Of a stretch of DNA of 64,000 nt, positions 1 through 9,193 are shown one piece after another. The notes beneath the pieces are model-generated. The model worked only from the letters and a program-made list of their open reading frames with translations, ran no database searches and was not told the origin of the DNA. The stretch is from Flavobacterium undicola. Lineage in GTDB: Bacteria > Bacteroidota > Bacteroidia > Flavobacteriales > Flavobacteriaceae. The position numbers were made by a program, and so were the translations under genes. Every line of letters begins with the position of its first letter. Position 1 is the first letter of the stretch. The stretch spans positions 1-64,000 of the forward strand of contig NZ_JAAAPM020000007.1 of NCBI RefSeq assembly GCF_009909155.2, given 5' to 3'.

Positions 1-13
1 AGTAACAACGACC

Positions 14-123
14 TTAAGGTGGTTATTGCGGCGGGGCTCACCTCTTCCCATCCCGAACAGAGTAGTTAAGCCCGCCTGCGCAGATGGTACTGCAGTTTTG
101 TGGGAGAGTATGTCGTCGCCTTT
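14..123 (+). rRNA. rrf: 5S ribosomal RNA
   Basis: The stretch has the expected length (about 110 nt) and the conserved 5S core, including CCCATCCCGAACAG and GTTAAGCCCGCC. Its ends can pair (AAGGTG near 14-20 with CGCCTT near 117-122), giving helix I. It is probably the last gene of an rRNA operon whose 16S and 23S genes lie left of the window. Exact ends are uncertain by a few bases. Confidence 0.93.
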
Positions 124-150
124 CTTTAATCTGAAGTTATTTCAGATTCT

Positions 151-182
151 AAAACCCTGTTTCTAACGAAACGGGGTTTTTT
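151..182 (+). terminator. Terminator of the rRNA operon
   Basis: A 13-bp stem (151-163 with 168-180, one G-U pair, loop TAAC) is followed by a T-run. A smaller perfect hairpin (128-135 with 141-148) lies between it and the 5S gene and may help 3' processing. Confidence 0.85.
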
Positions 183-241
183 GTTTTATATCCTTATTTT
201 TATTGTATTATTTTTGTAGTTGACTAATTATTTAGCGTAAA

Positions 242-1579
242 ATGGATAAAGAAAAGCTTGTAAATATGACTCGTGGACCTATTGTGCCACAAATTATTCA
301 TTTTACTCTACCATTAATAATTGGTAATTTTTTTGTATTGACCTATAATGCAGCTGATTCTATTATTGTAGGGCGTTTTGTAGGTGCAAATGCTTTAGCT
401 GCTTTAGGAGCAGCGAGTCCTGTTATGAATGTTCTTCTTTTTTTGATTATTGGAATTTGTTTAGGAATGTCCGTATTGATGGGGCGTTTTTTTGGAGAAG
501 GAAACTTGGTTCAGCTTAAAAAAGTAATTTCTACTTCTTTAATTTCAGGAGGTGTTTTTACGTTTGTTTTAGTTGTTTTTGGTTTTTTTTCTTCTCGATT
601 GATTCTCTCGCTTTTAAATACACCTCTTGAAATTCTAGATGATGCTACTACTTATCTCCAAATCATTTTTATAGGTTTTATTTTTACATTTATTTATAAT
701 ATTTATGCTTCTACTTTAAGAAGTATGGGGAATTCTAAGGCTTCTCTTTATTTTTTGATGGCTTCTGCGGTGCTTAATATAGTTTTGGATCTTCTTTTTG
801 TAGTAGTATGGAAAAAAGGAGTTGCTGGTGCAGCTTGGTCGACGGTTATTGCTGAAGCTATTGCTGCTTTATTATGTGTTTTTTATGTTAGATTCAATAT
901 TCCTATTTTAAAATTTTGCAGGAAAGATTTTGTGTTTGATCGTGATTTGTTTCGCATAATTTTCAGTTATAGTTCGGTTACGGCTATGCAACAAATTACG
1001 TTACATCTGGGGAAGTTTTTAATTCAAGGAGCAGTAAATCCTTTAGGTGTTATTTCTGTAGCAGCTTTTAATGCAGTAGGCAGAATTGATGATTTTGTGA
1101 TGATTATACAACAGAATATTGCTCATGGAACAACAGGTTTTTTAACCCAGAATAAAGGTAAAGGAAATATTAAACGGATTAGAAAAGGATTTTTGACGGG
1201 AGTTAAAATTGAAGTTATTTATACTTTAACAGTAACCTTAATAATTGTGTTGTTTTCAAGACAATTAGTAACTTTATTTATGGGTAAAGGAGGTTTAGAG
1301 GTAGTTGATAAAGGAGAAGAATATCTTAAAGTAATGGTTTTACTCTATTTGTTACCAGCTATTACTAATGTTATTCAGGGGTATTTTCGTGGATTAGGAA
1401 AGATGAAAATTACACTGAATTCCACTTTTGTTCAAATGTTAGGAAGGGTAATTTCTGCTTATTTTTTGGCTCCTTATTTCGGTGTTAAAGGGATTGCTTT
1501 CGCTTGTTTGGTGGGTTGGATTTGTATGTTATCGTATGAATATCCTTTGTTTTATAAGACTTGGAAAGAAAATAAGTAG
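242..1579 (+). CDS. MATE family efflux transporter
   Basis: The 445-residue protein is a polytopic inner-membrane protein with about 12 hydrophobic segments in two similar halves, the layout of MATE (multidrug and toxic compound extrusion) antiporters. The N-terminal region, with MTRGPIVPQIIHFTLPLIIG followed by an ADSIIVGRFVG motif, is typical of the DinF/NorM-like branch. Such proteins export cationic or amphipathic compounds using Na+ or H+ gradients; the substrate cannot be told from sequence. The ATG at 242 opens the conserved N-terminus, and a TATTTTTG -7-like box lies at 209-216. It stands alone, after the rRNA terminator and before a structured repeat. Confidence 0.9.
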   Translation: MDKEKLVNMTRGPIVPQIIHFTLPLIIGNFFVLTYNAADSIIVGRFVGANALAALGAASPVMNVLLFLIIGICLGMSVLMGRFFGEGNLVQLKKVISTSLISGGVFTFVLVVFGFFSSRLILSLLNTPLEILDDATTYLQIIFIGFIFTFIYNIYASTLRSMGNSKASLYFLMASAVLNIVLDLLFVVVWKKGVAGAAWSTVIAEAIAALLCVFYVRFNIPILKFCRKDFVFDRDLFRIIFSYSSVTAMQQITLHLGKFLIQGAVNPLGVISVAAFNAVGRIDDFVMIIQQNIAHGTTGFLTQNKGKGNIKRIRKGFLTGVKIEVIYTLTVTLIIVLFSRQLVTLFMGKGGLEVVDKGEEYLKVMVLLYLLPAITNVIQGYFRGLGKMKITLNSTFVQMLGRVISAYFLAPYFGVKGIAFACLVGWICMLSYEYPLFYKTWKENK

Positions 1580-1596
1580 TTATTATGTTCTCGTGC

Positions 1597-1741
1597 TTGC
1601 GTTAGGGGGTGAAGCGGATAGCCCACAGTCCCGTCTCGTCTTTTGGGACGAGACGGGACGAGGACTTGTAGCGGAAAACCCGACCTCGTTGCGGAACAAA
1701 ATAGAATATTTTACGGAAAAGTGCTGCAACGAGGTAACGCC
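1597..1741. repeat. Structured intergenic repeat, copy A
   Basis: This 145-base element fills most of the gap between the MATE and GH43 genes. It contains a perfect 13-bp hairpin (1628-1640 with 1647-1659) and a second 10-bp stem (1683-1692 with 1726-1735), and its outer ends GCGTTA (1599-1604) and TAACGC (1735-1740) also pair. Between the hairpins is an AGCGGAAAACCCGACCTC box. The order of boxes and hairpins matches the element at 26.28-26.41 kb read on the other strand, although the stem sequences differ. It is likely a dispersed repeat of Flavobacterium intergenic regions. Small ORFs on both strands here are by-products of the repeat. Confidence 0.7.
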
Positions 1742-1757
1742 ATAATAAATGATATTG

Positions 1758-2729
1758 TTATTTAAATGTGTTTCCAACTCCTAAATCAGTTCGGGTGATT
1801 TTTTGGATAGTACCGTCTTCGTTAAAATATAGGTTTTCAGCACATGTTTTACGTTGCTTTTCTCCGCATTCTGATTTGGTTTCTAACCATCTATGATAAA
1901 ATAAAACCCATTTTCCTTTGAATTCTACAATGGAGTGATGGTTGTTACTAGCGCCCTCTTCGTCCATAATAACGCCTTGGTATTTCCAAGGTCCTTTAGG
2001 AGATTTAGCGGTATAATAAGTTAGAATTCTGTTTTCTTCAGGCATGGTATAATAATAAATTCCGTTTCTCTTGAAAACCCAAGGTCATTCTCTTTTAGGT
2101 TTATAACCACCCATGTCCATTTTATACATATCGCCTTTTACACTGAGTAAATCGTCATTCATTTCGGCAACTAAATAATCGCCACCGCCATTAAAATAGA
2201 TATAACCTTTGCCGTCATCATCTATAAAAAGGCAAGGATCATTGGCATAAGGAGTTGTCCATAAGGGTTTGCCAATAGCATCTTTGAAAGGCCCTGTAGG
2301 AGAATCGCTGACAGCAATACCAATTCCCATCCATTTGGTGCTGTTTTTTGGGTTTACTCGATCTTTGAACCCTTTTCCAACTGGAAAACAGAAATAATAT
2401 TTACCATTTTTATAAGCACAGTCTGGAGCCCAGGCAAAATTGTCTGCCCAACTAAGGTCTTTAACCGAAAAAATGGCTCCGTGGTCAGTCCAATTCACTA
2501 AATCAGTGGATGAAAAGGCGTGCCAGTCTTTCATAAAAAAATCAGTTTGACATTCTTCGTCATGTGAGGTATAAACATACATTTTGCCATCTTTCCATAC
2601 GTGTGCGGAAGGATCGGCAGTGAGTATTTTACTGCCAAAATTAAGTGGATTTTGAGCATGACTATTACTGATGCTTAATATAGAAAAGAGTAGCATTGCT
2701 AAAATTGATAATCCTGTTTTTTTATTCAT
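1758..2729 (-). pseudogene. Glycoside hydrolase family 43 protein, interrupted by in-frame TGA
   Basis: The reading frame starts with a signal peptide (residues 1-25, ending SHAQ) and runs as a GH43 five-bladed propeller: the predicted base is D39 (ADPSAH), the pKa-tuning Asp is D164 (ANDPC) and the general acid is E214. The codon right after E214 is TGA (2085-2087), where the family has Gly in an EGPW motif. The same frame then continues without other lesions through PWVFKRNGIYYYT to a normal stop at 1758. A single GGA-to-TGA change explains it. GH43 enzymes cleave arabinose or xylose side chains of plant polysaccharides. The truncated 214-residue product would lack the last blades, so loss of activity is expected unless the stop is a sequencing error or is read through. 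Confidence 0.88.
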
Positions 2730-2794
2730 GTTTTGAGGTTGGTTTTGGTTTATAGAGTAATTTAGGTAAGTGTAAATATAAAGTATTTATAACC

Positions 2795-2822
2795 AAAAAA
2801 ACCTTGCTTTATTTAAGCAAGG
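2795..2822 (-). terminator. Terminator after the DUF6265 gene
   Basis: An 8-bp stem (2802-2809 with 2815-2822) is followed on the minus strand by seven T residues. It lies 25 bases past the stop codon of the minus-strand gene. Confidence 0.75.
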
Positions 2823-2846
2823 CTTGTAGAATGAACTTATTTTGAT

Positions 2847-3326
2847 TTATTTGATTTTGACCAAAGTATATTTTTCAGAACTAGGTTTTCCAAATTGCAT
2901 TCCTGAAATTTGAGTAACTAAACTAGTATTTGCTGTTTTTTTATAGCTAATCTTTTGAGGATAATCATTTTTTGGGTTTTCAAAAACGAGTTCAGTTTCA
3001 ATGTCTTCTTTTAGTTGAAAACGGATGGGTTTATCCTCGTTTTGTCCCAGTATAGTTGTAGTGTAAGTTAGAGTTTCTCCTTTTTGTTGTAGAATAATAG
3101 ATTCGTTATGAATGGTGTCTTTGTCTTTTATAAAAAGTGATTTGGCTTTAAATGTGCTGTCGTTTACTTTTTCCCAGTTTTCAGAAAGCGTACCAAGATT
3201 GGTTTTGTTTTCCCAATTTCCGATAAGCCAATCCGCTTTTTTAATCAGATCTTTTTCGGCAGTAGCATTTTTTTGACAAGCCGAAGCAATCAAGAGTATT
3301 GATAGTAATGAAGCTATTTTTTGCAT
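2847..3326 (-). CDS. DUF6265 family lipoprotein
   Basis: I place the start at the ATG at 3326, giving 159 residues; the longer frame would begin with TTG at 3353 and put extra residues before the signal peptide. The N-terminus MQKIASLLSILLIASACQKN is a lipoprotein signal with Cys at position 17. The mature part opens with a WLIGNWENK motif and alternates short beta strands, as in the lipocalin-like DUF6265 family, for which no biochemical role is established. It is probably anchored in a periplasm-facing membrane leaflet. It is a single gene with its own terminator. Confidence 0.8.
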   Translation of the reverse strand: MQKIASLLSILLIASACQKNATAEKDLIKKADWLIGNWENKTNLGTLSENWEKVNDSTFKAKSLFIKDKDTIHNESIILQQKGETLTYTTTILGQNEDKPIRFQLKEDIETELVFENPKNDYPQKISYKKTANTSLVTQISGMQFGKPSSEKYTLVKIK

Positions 3327-3476
3327 AATTAAATTGAATTGATTTTGGATCAAATTCAGAGCAAAATTAGTAAAAATACTAATAGATTTTCAAGAATGTT
3401 ATTTAGGGATTTTTAACATTCTTTACCCATTTAAAAGACTTATTTTTGCACTCCAAATTGAAAGGAACACAAATCA

Positions 3477-4637
3477 ATGATTTCAGACTATTTTAATAAT
3501 TTACGTCAATCGCCTAAGGGCTATAGATTAGCAACTACTATATTTTTCTTCATTTCTGGTTTTGGCTATTCGTCATGGGCCTCTCGAATTCCTGCGATTA
3601 AGGCTCAATTGCATTTATCGGAAGCAGAATTCGGAGCTGTTTTATTTGCTTTTCCAATTGGTTTAATATTAACGATGCCTTTTACTGGACGGATTTTAAA
3701 TCTATTTAGCAGCCGTTATTGTATGTTATTAGGAGCTATTTTGTTTAATGTGGTTTTAGCATTACCAGGTTTTGCAGCATTTGTATGGCAGTTGGTTCTT
3801 ATTCTTTTAATTTTTGGTGGTTCACGTAATATTTTGAATTTGTCGATGAATGCACAAGCATTAGAAGTACAACGATTGTATCCCAAATCGATTATGACAA
3901 CTTTTCACGCTATTTGGAGTTTGGCTGGGTTTGGAGGTGCTGGTTTGGGTTATATTATGGTAACACAACATATTGACCCGTCGTATCATTTATTGGGAAT
4001 TAGTGTTGCTATGCTGGCGGTGACAGCTTGTTTTTATCCATTAACGATAGAGACTGAACCTTTAAAAGAGCAAAAGAAGTTTTTTTCGATGCCAGATAAA
4101 ACCTTATTGAAATTTGCTATTATTTGTTTTGTGTCGATGGCTTGCGAGAATACGATGTATGATTGGAGTGGAATTTATTTTCAGAATGTATTACATGCTT
4201 CTCAGAAGATAACAACAGCTGCCTTTGTTTTCTTTATGACTGCGGTTACTTTAGGACGTTTTTGTGGGGATTATGGAGTGATGCGTTTTGGAATTAAAAA
4301 AATATTGTTTTACAGTGCTGTAATGATTAGTGTCGGATTTTTAATTTGTTTTCTTTTACCGTTTATTATTCCAACGATTATAGGTTTTGTATTGATTGGC
4401 ATTGGAGTTTCTTGTACTGTTCCGTTGGTATTTAGTATTGCAGGGAGTTCAAAAAGTTTGAGTAGCGGTTCGGCATTGACTTCCATATCGACTATTGGTT
4501 ATCTTGGTTTTTTAGTAGTTCCACCAATGGTTGGTTTTATTTCGGAAGCTTTGAGTATGAAATGGGCTTTTTTAATTATGGCTCTTTTAGGTGGAATTAT
4601 GATTTATATGGTGAATCAAATTTCGGAAGAGAATTGA
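3477..4637 (+). CDS. MFS transporter (YbjJ-like)
   Basis: The 386-residue protein has about 12 hydrophobic segments and belongs to the major facilitator superfamily. The N-terminal SSWASRIPAIKAQLHLSEAE and the early FAFPIGLILTMPF resemble the YbjJ/fucose-permease-like branch of uncharacterised sugar or drug transporters. It acts in the inner membrane by proton-coupled transport; the substrate is unknown. A TATTTTTG box at 3441-3448 is a plausible -7 promoter element 28 bases before the ATG. A structured repeat follows the gene, separating it from prfA. Confidence 0.85.
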   Translation: MISDYFNNLRQSPKGYRLATTIFFFISGFGYSSWASRIPAIKAQLHLSEAEFGAVLFAFPIGLILTMPFTGRILNLFSSRYCMLLGAILFNVVLALPGFAAFVWQLVLILLIFGGSRNILNLSMNAQALEVQRLYPKSIMTTFHAIWSLAGFGGAGLGYIMVTQHIDPSYHLLGISVAMLAVTACFYPLTIETEPLKEQKKFFSMPDKTLLKFAIICFVSMACENTMYDWSGIYFQNVLHASQKITTAAFVFFMTAVTLGRFCGDYGVMRFGIKKILFYSAVMISVGFLICFLLPFIIPTIIGFVLIGIGVSCTVPLVFSIAGSSKSLSSGSALTSISTIGYLGFLVVPPMVGFISEALSMKWAFLIMALLGGIMIYMVNQISEEN

Positions 4638-4653
4638 TGTAGCCAAAACAGAT

Positions 4654-4745
4654 TCCTAGCCCTGATGGAAGCGGCATCCTTTTTCTTGTCTCGTTCTTAA
4701 AACGAGACAAGAAAAAGATAGAGCAGACAGCGGGAAATAGCTCCT
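4654..4745. repeat. Structured intergenic repeat, copy B
   Basis: A perfect 17-bp hairpin (4679-4695 with 4701-4717, loop CTTAA) is flanked by the boxes CCTGATGGAAGCGGCATCC on the left and AGCAGACAGCGGGAAATAGC on the right. The GAAGCGGCATCC box resembles the GAAGCGGATAGCC box of copy A. The element lies between the MFS gene and the prfA promoter and could also stop transcription, although no clean T-run follows the stem. Confidence 0.65.
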
Positions 4746-4822
4746 AAAAAAATCTGAAATATGGATTCTTAAATGTGCAATCTTTTTTGTATTTTTGCAC
4801 TCCAATTATAAGGACTACAACT

Positions 4823-5899
4823 ATGTTAGACAGACTTCAAATAGTGAAACAACGTTTTGACGAGATTTCGGATTTAATCATCCAACCGGATGTGATTTCG
4901 GATCAAAAGCGTTATGTGCAGTTGAATAAAGAGTATAAAGATCTAAAGGCTTTGGCTGGAAAGAGAGATGAATATGTTCTTTTAATGGCAAATATTGAAG
5001 AGGCAAACGAAATTATTTCGGATGGAAGTGATGCAGATATGACCGAAATGGCGAAGATGCAACTGGATGAAGCGAAACAAAGATTACCAGAACTGGAGGA
5101 AGAAATTAAATTCATGTTGATTCCTAAAGATCCTGAAGATGCTAAGAATGTAATGGTGGAGGTTCGTGCTGGTACTGGTGGTGATGAAGCGAGTATTTTT
5201 GCAGGAGATTTGTTTAGAATGTATACTAAATATTGTGAAAGTCGTGGTTGGAGAACTTCGGTTGTGGATATGAACGAGGGGACTTCAGGAGGATTTAAAG
5301 AGGTAATTTTTGAGGTTACAGGAGAAGATGTTTATGGAACTTTGAAGTTTGAAGCGGGAGTTCACCGTGTACAACGTGTTCCTCAAACAGAAACACAAGG
5401 ACGTGTTCATACATCGGCAGCGACAGTTATGGTTTTGCCAGAAGCAGAGGAGTTTGATGTTCAGATTGATATGAATGATGTGCGTGTGGATTTCTTTTGT
5501 TCGTCAGGACCTGGAGGACAATCGGTAAATACAACGAAATCTGCTGTACGTTTAACACACATTCCTACCGGATTAGTGGCGCAATGTCAAGATCAGAAAT
5601 CGCAACATAAGAATAAAGATAAGGCTTTAGGCGTATTGCGTTCTCGTTTATACGAACAAGAATTAGCTAAAAAAGAAGCAGAAGATGCATCTAAACGTAC
5701 GTCGCAAGTGAGTTCTGGAGACCGTTCGGCAAAAATTAGAACTTATAATTATGCTCAAGGTCGTGTAACTGACCATAGAATTGGATTGACTTTATACGAT
5801 TTAGGAAATATCATGAATGGTGATATTCAGAAAATTGTAGATGAGTTACAGTTAGTTAACAATACAGAAAAACTAAAAGAAGCCAGCGAAGTTTTCTAA
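4823..5899 (+). CDS. prfA: Peptide chain release factor 1
   Basis: RF1 recognises UAA and UAG in the ribosomal A site and triggers hydrolysis of the finished peptide. The 358-residue product matches the family length. It carries the catalytic GGQ motif (residues 231-233, [11 protein letters not shown]), the codon-recognition PxT motif as PQT (187-189) and the RF1 signature [10 protein letters not shown]. The ATG at 4823 is preferred over an in-frame GTG at 4775: it restores the usual N-terminus and is preceded by an AAGGA ribosome-binding site (4810-4814), unusual in this phylum. A TATTTTTG promoter-like box lies at 4790-4797. The gene is monocistronic and ends at a strong terminator. Confidence 0.97.
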   Translation: MLDRLQIVKQRFDEISDLIIQPDVISDQKRYVQLNKEYKDLKALAGKRDEYVLLMANIEEANEIISDGSDADMTEMAKMQLDEAKQRLPELEEEIKFMLIPKDPEDAKNVMVEVRAGTGGDEASIFAGDLFRMYTKYCESRGWRTSVVDMNEGTSGGFKEVIFEVTGEDVYGTLKFEAGVHRVQRVPQTETQGRVHTSAATVMVLPEAEEFDVQIDMNDVRVDFFCSSGPGGQSVNTTKSAVRLTHIPTGLVAQCQDQKSQHKNKDKALGVLRSRLYEQELAKKEAEDASKRTSQVSSGDRSAKIRTYNYAQGRVTDHRIGLTLYDLGNIMNGDIQKIVDELQLVNNTEKLKEASEVF

Positions 5900-5960
5900 T
5901 CGTTAATTAAAGGTCATTTGTTAAGAAAAACATAAAGCTTTTAATGATATTAATAAGAAA

Positions 5961-6000
5961 AAGCACTTAATTTGCGTTATCAAATTAAGTGCTTTTTTTT
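5961..6000 (+). terminator. Terminator after prfA
   Basis: A perfect 13-bp stem (5961-5973 with 5982-5994, loop of 8) is followed by a T-run. It lies 62 bases after the prfA stop codon. Confidence 0.9.
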
Positions 6001-6034
6001 TGGCCCCCAATTTATTAACTAAATGATATTAATT

Positions 6035-8188
6035 ATGAAAAAGAGAATTTTTCTTTCGTTGTTTGCTTTTGCAAGTTTTTGCTCGGCAAACGCCCAATCT
6101 TATTTAGGATATATTCCTGATAATTATGCTGGTGTTCAAGGTGTTTTGTATAATCCTGCATCTATAGCTGATTCTCGTTTTAAAGCAGATATTAATTTGT
6201 TCTCCATAAGTTCCTCTGTTGGAAATGATTTGTATGGAGTAAAGATTTTTGATGTTTTTAAAAGCGGATATGATTTTGATTTAGAAGCTAAAAAGAATTT
6301 TAGTAATGCCAATAATGCTGTATTCAATACAGATATAATGGGGCCATCGTTTATGTTTAATATTGCTCCTAAGCATACATTAGCTGTGTATACAAGAGCT
6401 AGAGCAGTACTTAATGTAATTGATGTAAACGGAAAAGTAATTAATGATATAACTAAAGATAACTCTACAAGTTTTCCTTCTGCTACAGTAGGAAGTGCAA
6501 ACGCTGTAGGTAATTCATGGGGTGAGTTAGGTCTTTCGTATGCTGCAGTTTTATACCAAAAAGGGCAACATTTCTTAAAAGGGGGTATTACTGCTAAATA
6601 TTTACAAGGAGTTGCTAATTACCATTTGCAAGCTACTGGAGTTACAATGGCATACAATGAAAATCTAATTTTACCACAAAATAGCACCTATACTACTACT
6701 GGTTCAGTTGTTTATGGTTCAAGTCAGGATTTTGCAGCTAATTCAGATTTAGATATTGATTCAAAATCAAAAGGTTTTGGAGTAGATTTAGGATTAGTTT
6801 ACGAATGGAGACCTGAATATACTGCTGATAGAGCCGATATCAATGATTTAAAAGAAGTAAATAAATACAAACTGCGTTTTGGTTTCTCTGTTACCGATTT
6901 AGGTTCTATGAAATATGATAAAGGTGTGCGAAATAATTATAATTTGAATAAGACAATTACTCAAGCTAATTATGATAGTGCAGACAACTTTGATGAATTT
7001 TTGAAAAACAATTACCCTAATACTGTAGTAAATGGTAATGTAAAATCATATTTACCAACGGCTTTACATGCTGATGTAGACTGGAATATTCATAATAAAT
7101 TCTATTTGAATACCAATGTTGATTTAGGTGTAGTAAGCAAAACAAAATTAAACCAAAACAGTATTGCTAACCGTGTGAGTATAACTCCTCGTTACGAATC
7201 AAAATGGTTTAGCGCTTATGTACCATTCTCTTATATGGATTACAGTAAACAGGCTCAAGTAGGTTTGGGGTTAAGAACAGGAGTGTTTTTTATTGGATCT
7301 GGTTCAATCATTTCAAATTTTGTTTCAAAAAGTTCAAGAGCAGCTGATATTCACTTAGGGATGAAAATTCCAATTTATCAAAAAAAGGCTAAAGATCAAG
7401 ATGGAGACGGAATTTTGGATAAAGATGATGAATGTCCGGAAGTTGCCGGTCCTGTTGAAAATAAAGGATGTCCATGGGGAGATAAAGACAACGATGGTAT
7501 ATTAGATAAAGACGACAAATGTCCAGATGTTGCAGGTCCTGCAGCAAATAATGGATGTCCATGGGGAGACAAAGACAAAGATGGTGTTTTAGACAAGGAT
7601 GATAAATGTCCAGATGTTGCTGGTCCAGCTGAAAATGCAGGTTGTCCATGGGAAGACCAAGATAACGATGGTGTTTTAGATAAAGATGACAAATGTCCTA
7701 CTGTTGCAGGTCCAAAAGAAAACGCAGGTTGTCCTTGGTTAGATACTGATGGCGATGGTGTTTTAGATAAGGATGATAAATGTCCTAAAGTAAAAGGAAC
7801 TCTTGCTAATGAAGGTTGTCCGGAAGTAACTAAAGAAGTAATTAAAAAATTAAATGATTACTCTAAATCTGTTTTATTTGATTCTTCTAAAGCTACAATT
7901 AAAGCAGAATCAAACAGTAAATTAGAAGAAATTGTAAAAGTAATGAACGAATACAATAATGCTAATTTTAAATTAGAAGGACATACTGATAGTACAGGTA
8001 GCGCAGCTAAAAATCTTCAGTTATCAAAAGATAGAGCTGCTGCAGTTAAAAATTATTTGATTGTTAAAGGTATTAGTGCTGACAGACTTTCATCTGAAGG
8101 TTATGGTATTACTAAGCCAATTGCTTCTAATAAAACAGTAGCAGGAAGAGCTGAAAACCGTAGAGTAGAAATTATTCTAGTAAAATAA
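6035..8188 (+). CDS. DUF5723 / TSP3-repeat / OmpA-family outer membrane protein
   Basis: With the ATG at 6035 the product is 717 residues: a signal peptide (1-21, ending ANAQ), a beta-rich barrel-like region of the DUF5723 type (to about 450), five calcium-binding thrombospondin type-3 repeats (about 454-598) and a C-terminal OmpA-like peptidoglycan-binding domain with the EGHTDSTGS motif. It probably sits in the outer membrane and ties it to the cell wall. An upstream in-frame ATG at 6023 is less likely because it would put four residues before the MKKRIF signal start. Terminators on both sides make it monocistronic. Antisense ORFs over the repeats are composition artefacts. Confidence 0.9.
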   Translation: MKKRIFLSLFAFASFCSANAQSYLGYIPDNYAGVQGVLYNPASIADSRFKADINLFSISSSVGNDLYGVKIFDVFKSGYDFDLEAKKNFSNANNAVFNTDIMGPSFMFNIAPKHTLAVYTRARAVLNVIDVNGKVINDITKDNSTSFPSATVGSANAVGNSWGELGLSYAAVLYQKGQHFLKGGITAKYLQGVANYHLQATGVTMAYNENLILPQNSTYTTTGSVVYGSSQDFAANSDLDIDSKSKGFGVDLGLVYEWRPEYTADRADINDLKEVNKYKLRFGFSVTDLGSMKYDKGVRNNYNLNKTITQANYDSADNFDEFLKNNYPNTVVNGNVKSYLPTALHADVDWNIHNKFYLNTNVDLGVVSKTKLNQNSIANRVSITPRYESKWFSAYVPFSYMDYSKQAQVGLGLRTGVFFIGSGSIISNFVSKSSRAADIHLGMKIPIYQKKAKDQDGDGILDKDDECPEVAGPVENKGCPWGDKDNDGILDKDDKCPDVAGPAANNGCPWGDKDKDGVLDKDDKCPDVAGPAENAGCPWEDQDNDGVLDKDDKCPTVAGPKENAGCPWLDTDGDGVLDKDDKCPKVKGTLANEGCPEVTKEVIKKLNDYSKSVLFDSSKATIKAESNSKLEEIVKVMNEYNNANFKLEGHTDSTGSAAKNLQLSKDRAAAVKNYLIVKGISADRLSSEGYGITKPIASNKTVAGRAENRRVEIILVK
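7394..7828 (+). repeat. Five tandem 87-bp TSP3-coding repeats
   Basis: Five in-frame units of 29 codons each encode a D-x-D-x-D-G-[IV]-L-D-K-D-D core followed by a CP pair and a GCPW block. Units differ mostly by synonymous or conservative changes, as expected of an old tandem duplication. Unit number may vary between strains by recombination. Confidence 0.9.
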
Positions 8189-8208
8189 TTCAGTTATTTG
8201 AGATAAAA

Positions 8209-8236
8209 AAAATGAGACTTTCGGGTCTCATTTTTT
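8209..8236 (+). terminator. Terminator after the OmpA-family gene
   Basis: A 10-bp stem (8209-8218 with 8225-8234, loop TTTCGG) ends in a T-run just past the stop codon at 8188. Confidence 0.85.
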
Positions 8237-8254
8237 GTTTAAAGTAATATTTAG

Positions 8255-8295
8255 AAAAAAGCTTCCTCTTTCAAATGAAGAGAGGAAGCTTTTTT
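8255..8295 (-). terminator. Terminator of the lmo0937-YtxH-barrel operon
   Basis: A 15-bp perfect stem (8255-8269 with 8281-8295) with A- and T-rich ends can stop transcription in either direction. It lies just past the minus-strand stop at 8302 and faces the terminator at 8209-8236. Confidence 0.8.
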
Positions 8296-8301
8296 GTTGT
8301 T

Positions 8302-8838
8302 TTAAAGTTTAAATCCGTAAGCAAGTCGCAAAGCAATTTGACCTAATCCGTTATCGGGAGTGTTGTTTTTCAATGTTGGGAAATCAGGCAGGTATTCATA
8401 GCGTACGCTTACATCTATGTATTTTGTGGCATAACCAATACTAGGGCTTAATAACAAAGAGGTTTTGTTGTAACTATTAGTTACTGGAAAAGCAGCACCA
8501 GCTTCTCCCATCAAATAGAATTTGTCTTTTAAAACAAAAGCTTTAAAACCTAGTTTGGCAGGGATATATCCTAAATCGTTATCGTCTCCAGTCACAAAAA
8601 GGTTATTAAATCCAGTGGTTGCGGTAAGAGAATATCTTTTTGATAAATCATATTGTAAACGAACATCGCCTCCTACATTTAAATTATAAGGGTCTTCAAA
8701 AGGATATCCAACTGATGCACCAATTCCCAGTTTAAATTTTTGTTCGTAGGTATTACTAGAGATATCTTGAGCCGTAACTTTTGTTGTACCTAAAATTACT
8801 AAAGCCAGTATTGCTAAAATCTTGATTGCATTTTTCAT
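8302..8838 (-). CDS. Outer membrane beta-barrel protein
   Basis: The 178-residue product has a signal peptide (residues 1-23, ending VTAQ) and a mature part of alternating amphipathic strands ending in an aromatic/hydrophobic strand (ALRLAYGFKL), the mark of small OmpX/OmpW-like barrels. The molecular role cannot be assigned. It is the last gene of a minus-strand set with YtxH and lmo0937 proteins, which suggests an envelope or stress function. Confidence 0.75.
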   Translation of the reverse strand: MKNAIKILAILALVILGTTKVTAQDISSNTYEQKFKLGIGASVGYPFEDPYNLNVGGDVRLQYDLSKRYSLTATTGFNNLFVTGDDNDLGYIPAKLGFKAFVLKDKFYLMGEAGAAFPVTNSYNKTSLLLSPSIGYATKYIDVSVRYEYLPDFPTLKNNTPDNGLGQIALRLAYGFKL

Positions 8839-8900
8839 AATTATCGTATTTTGGGGTCTACTTTTTTTTTGAAAATGATTACCGTTTAGAATGAAATAAC

Positions 8901-9167
8901 CTAATTTCTCGTAGTTATTTCATTTTCTATTTTTGATTTTCCATTGTAAAGAAATTCATGAGCATTATGAGAAACCGATTCGTATTTCTTATCTATTTTT
9001 TGAATCAGCTTGTCAAAGTCTTCTTTCATGTGGTCTTTGAATTCTCTTGATTTGTCTTTAATTTTTCTTCTGGTTTTTCTTCCACTTTGAGGTGCAAATA
9101 AAATGCCTAAGGCGGCTCCTGTTACTAATCCACCAATTAATCCTAATACTACTTTGTTCGTTTTCAT
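8901..9167 (-). CDS. YtxH domain-containing protein
   Basis: The 88-residue protein starts with a glycine-rich transmembrane segment (VLGLIGGLVTGAALGILFAP, residues 7-26) followed at once by SGRKTRRKIKDK and a charged helical tail likely to form a coiled coil. This is the YtxH (gas-vesicle-protein-like) layout seen in general-stress proteins of Bacillus and in many Bacteroidota. It is anchored in the inner membrane with the charged part probably in the cytoplasm. It lies between the lmo0937 and barrel genes on the same strand. Confidence 0.88.
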   Translation of the reverse strand: MKTNKVVLGLIGGLVTGAALGILFAPQSGRKTRRKIKDKSREFKDHMKEDFDKLIQKIDKKYESVSHNAHEFLYNGKSKIENEITTRN

Positions 9168-9193
9168 GATTGTATTTATTTAAAGGTTATTAA

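Noticed and set aside
1583-1777. 64-codon minus-strand ORF and an overlapping plus-strand ORF (1482-1745)
   Set aside because: Both lie over structured repeat copy A or the end of the MATE gene and have no protein features.
2085-2087. Selenocysteine at the in-frame TGA of the GH43 gene
   Set aside because: GH43 enzymes have Gly at this position and no SECIS-like hairpin follows the codon; a point mutation or read error is simpler.
7389-7692. Two overlapping antisense ORFs over the TSP3 repeats
   Set aside because: Their repetitive Ser/Leu/His composition is the antisense of the tandem calcium-binding repeats.
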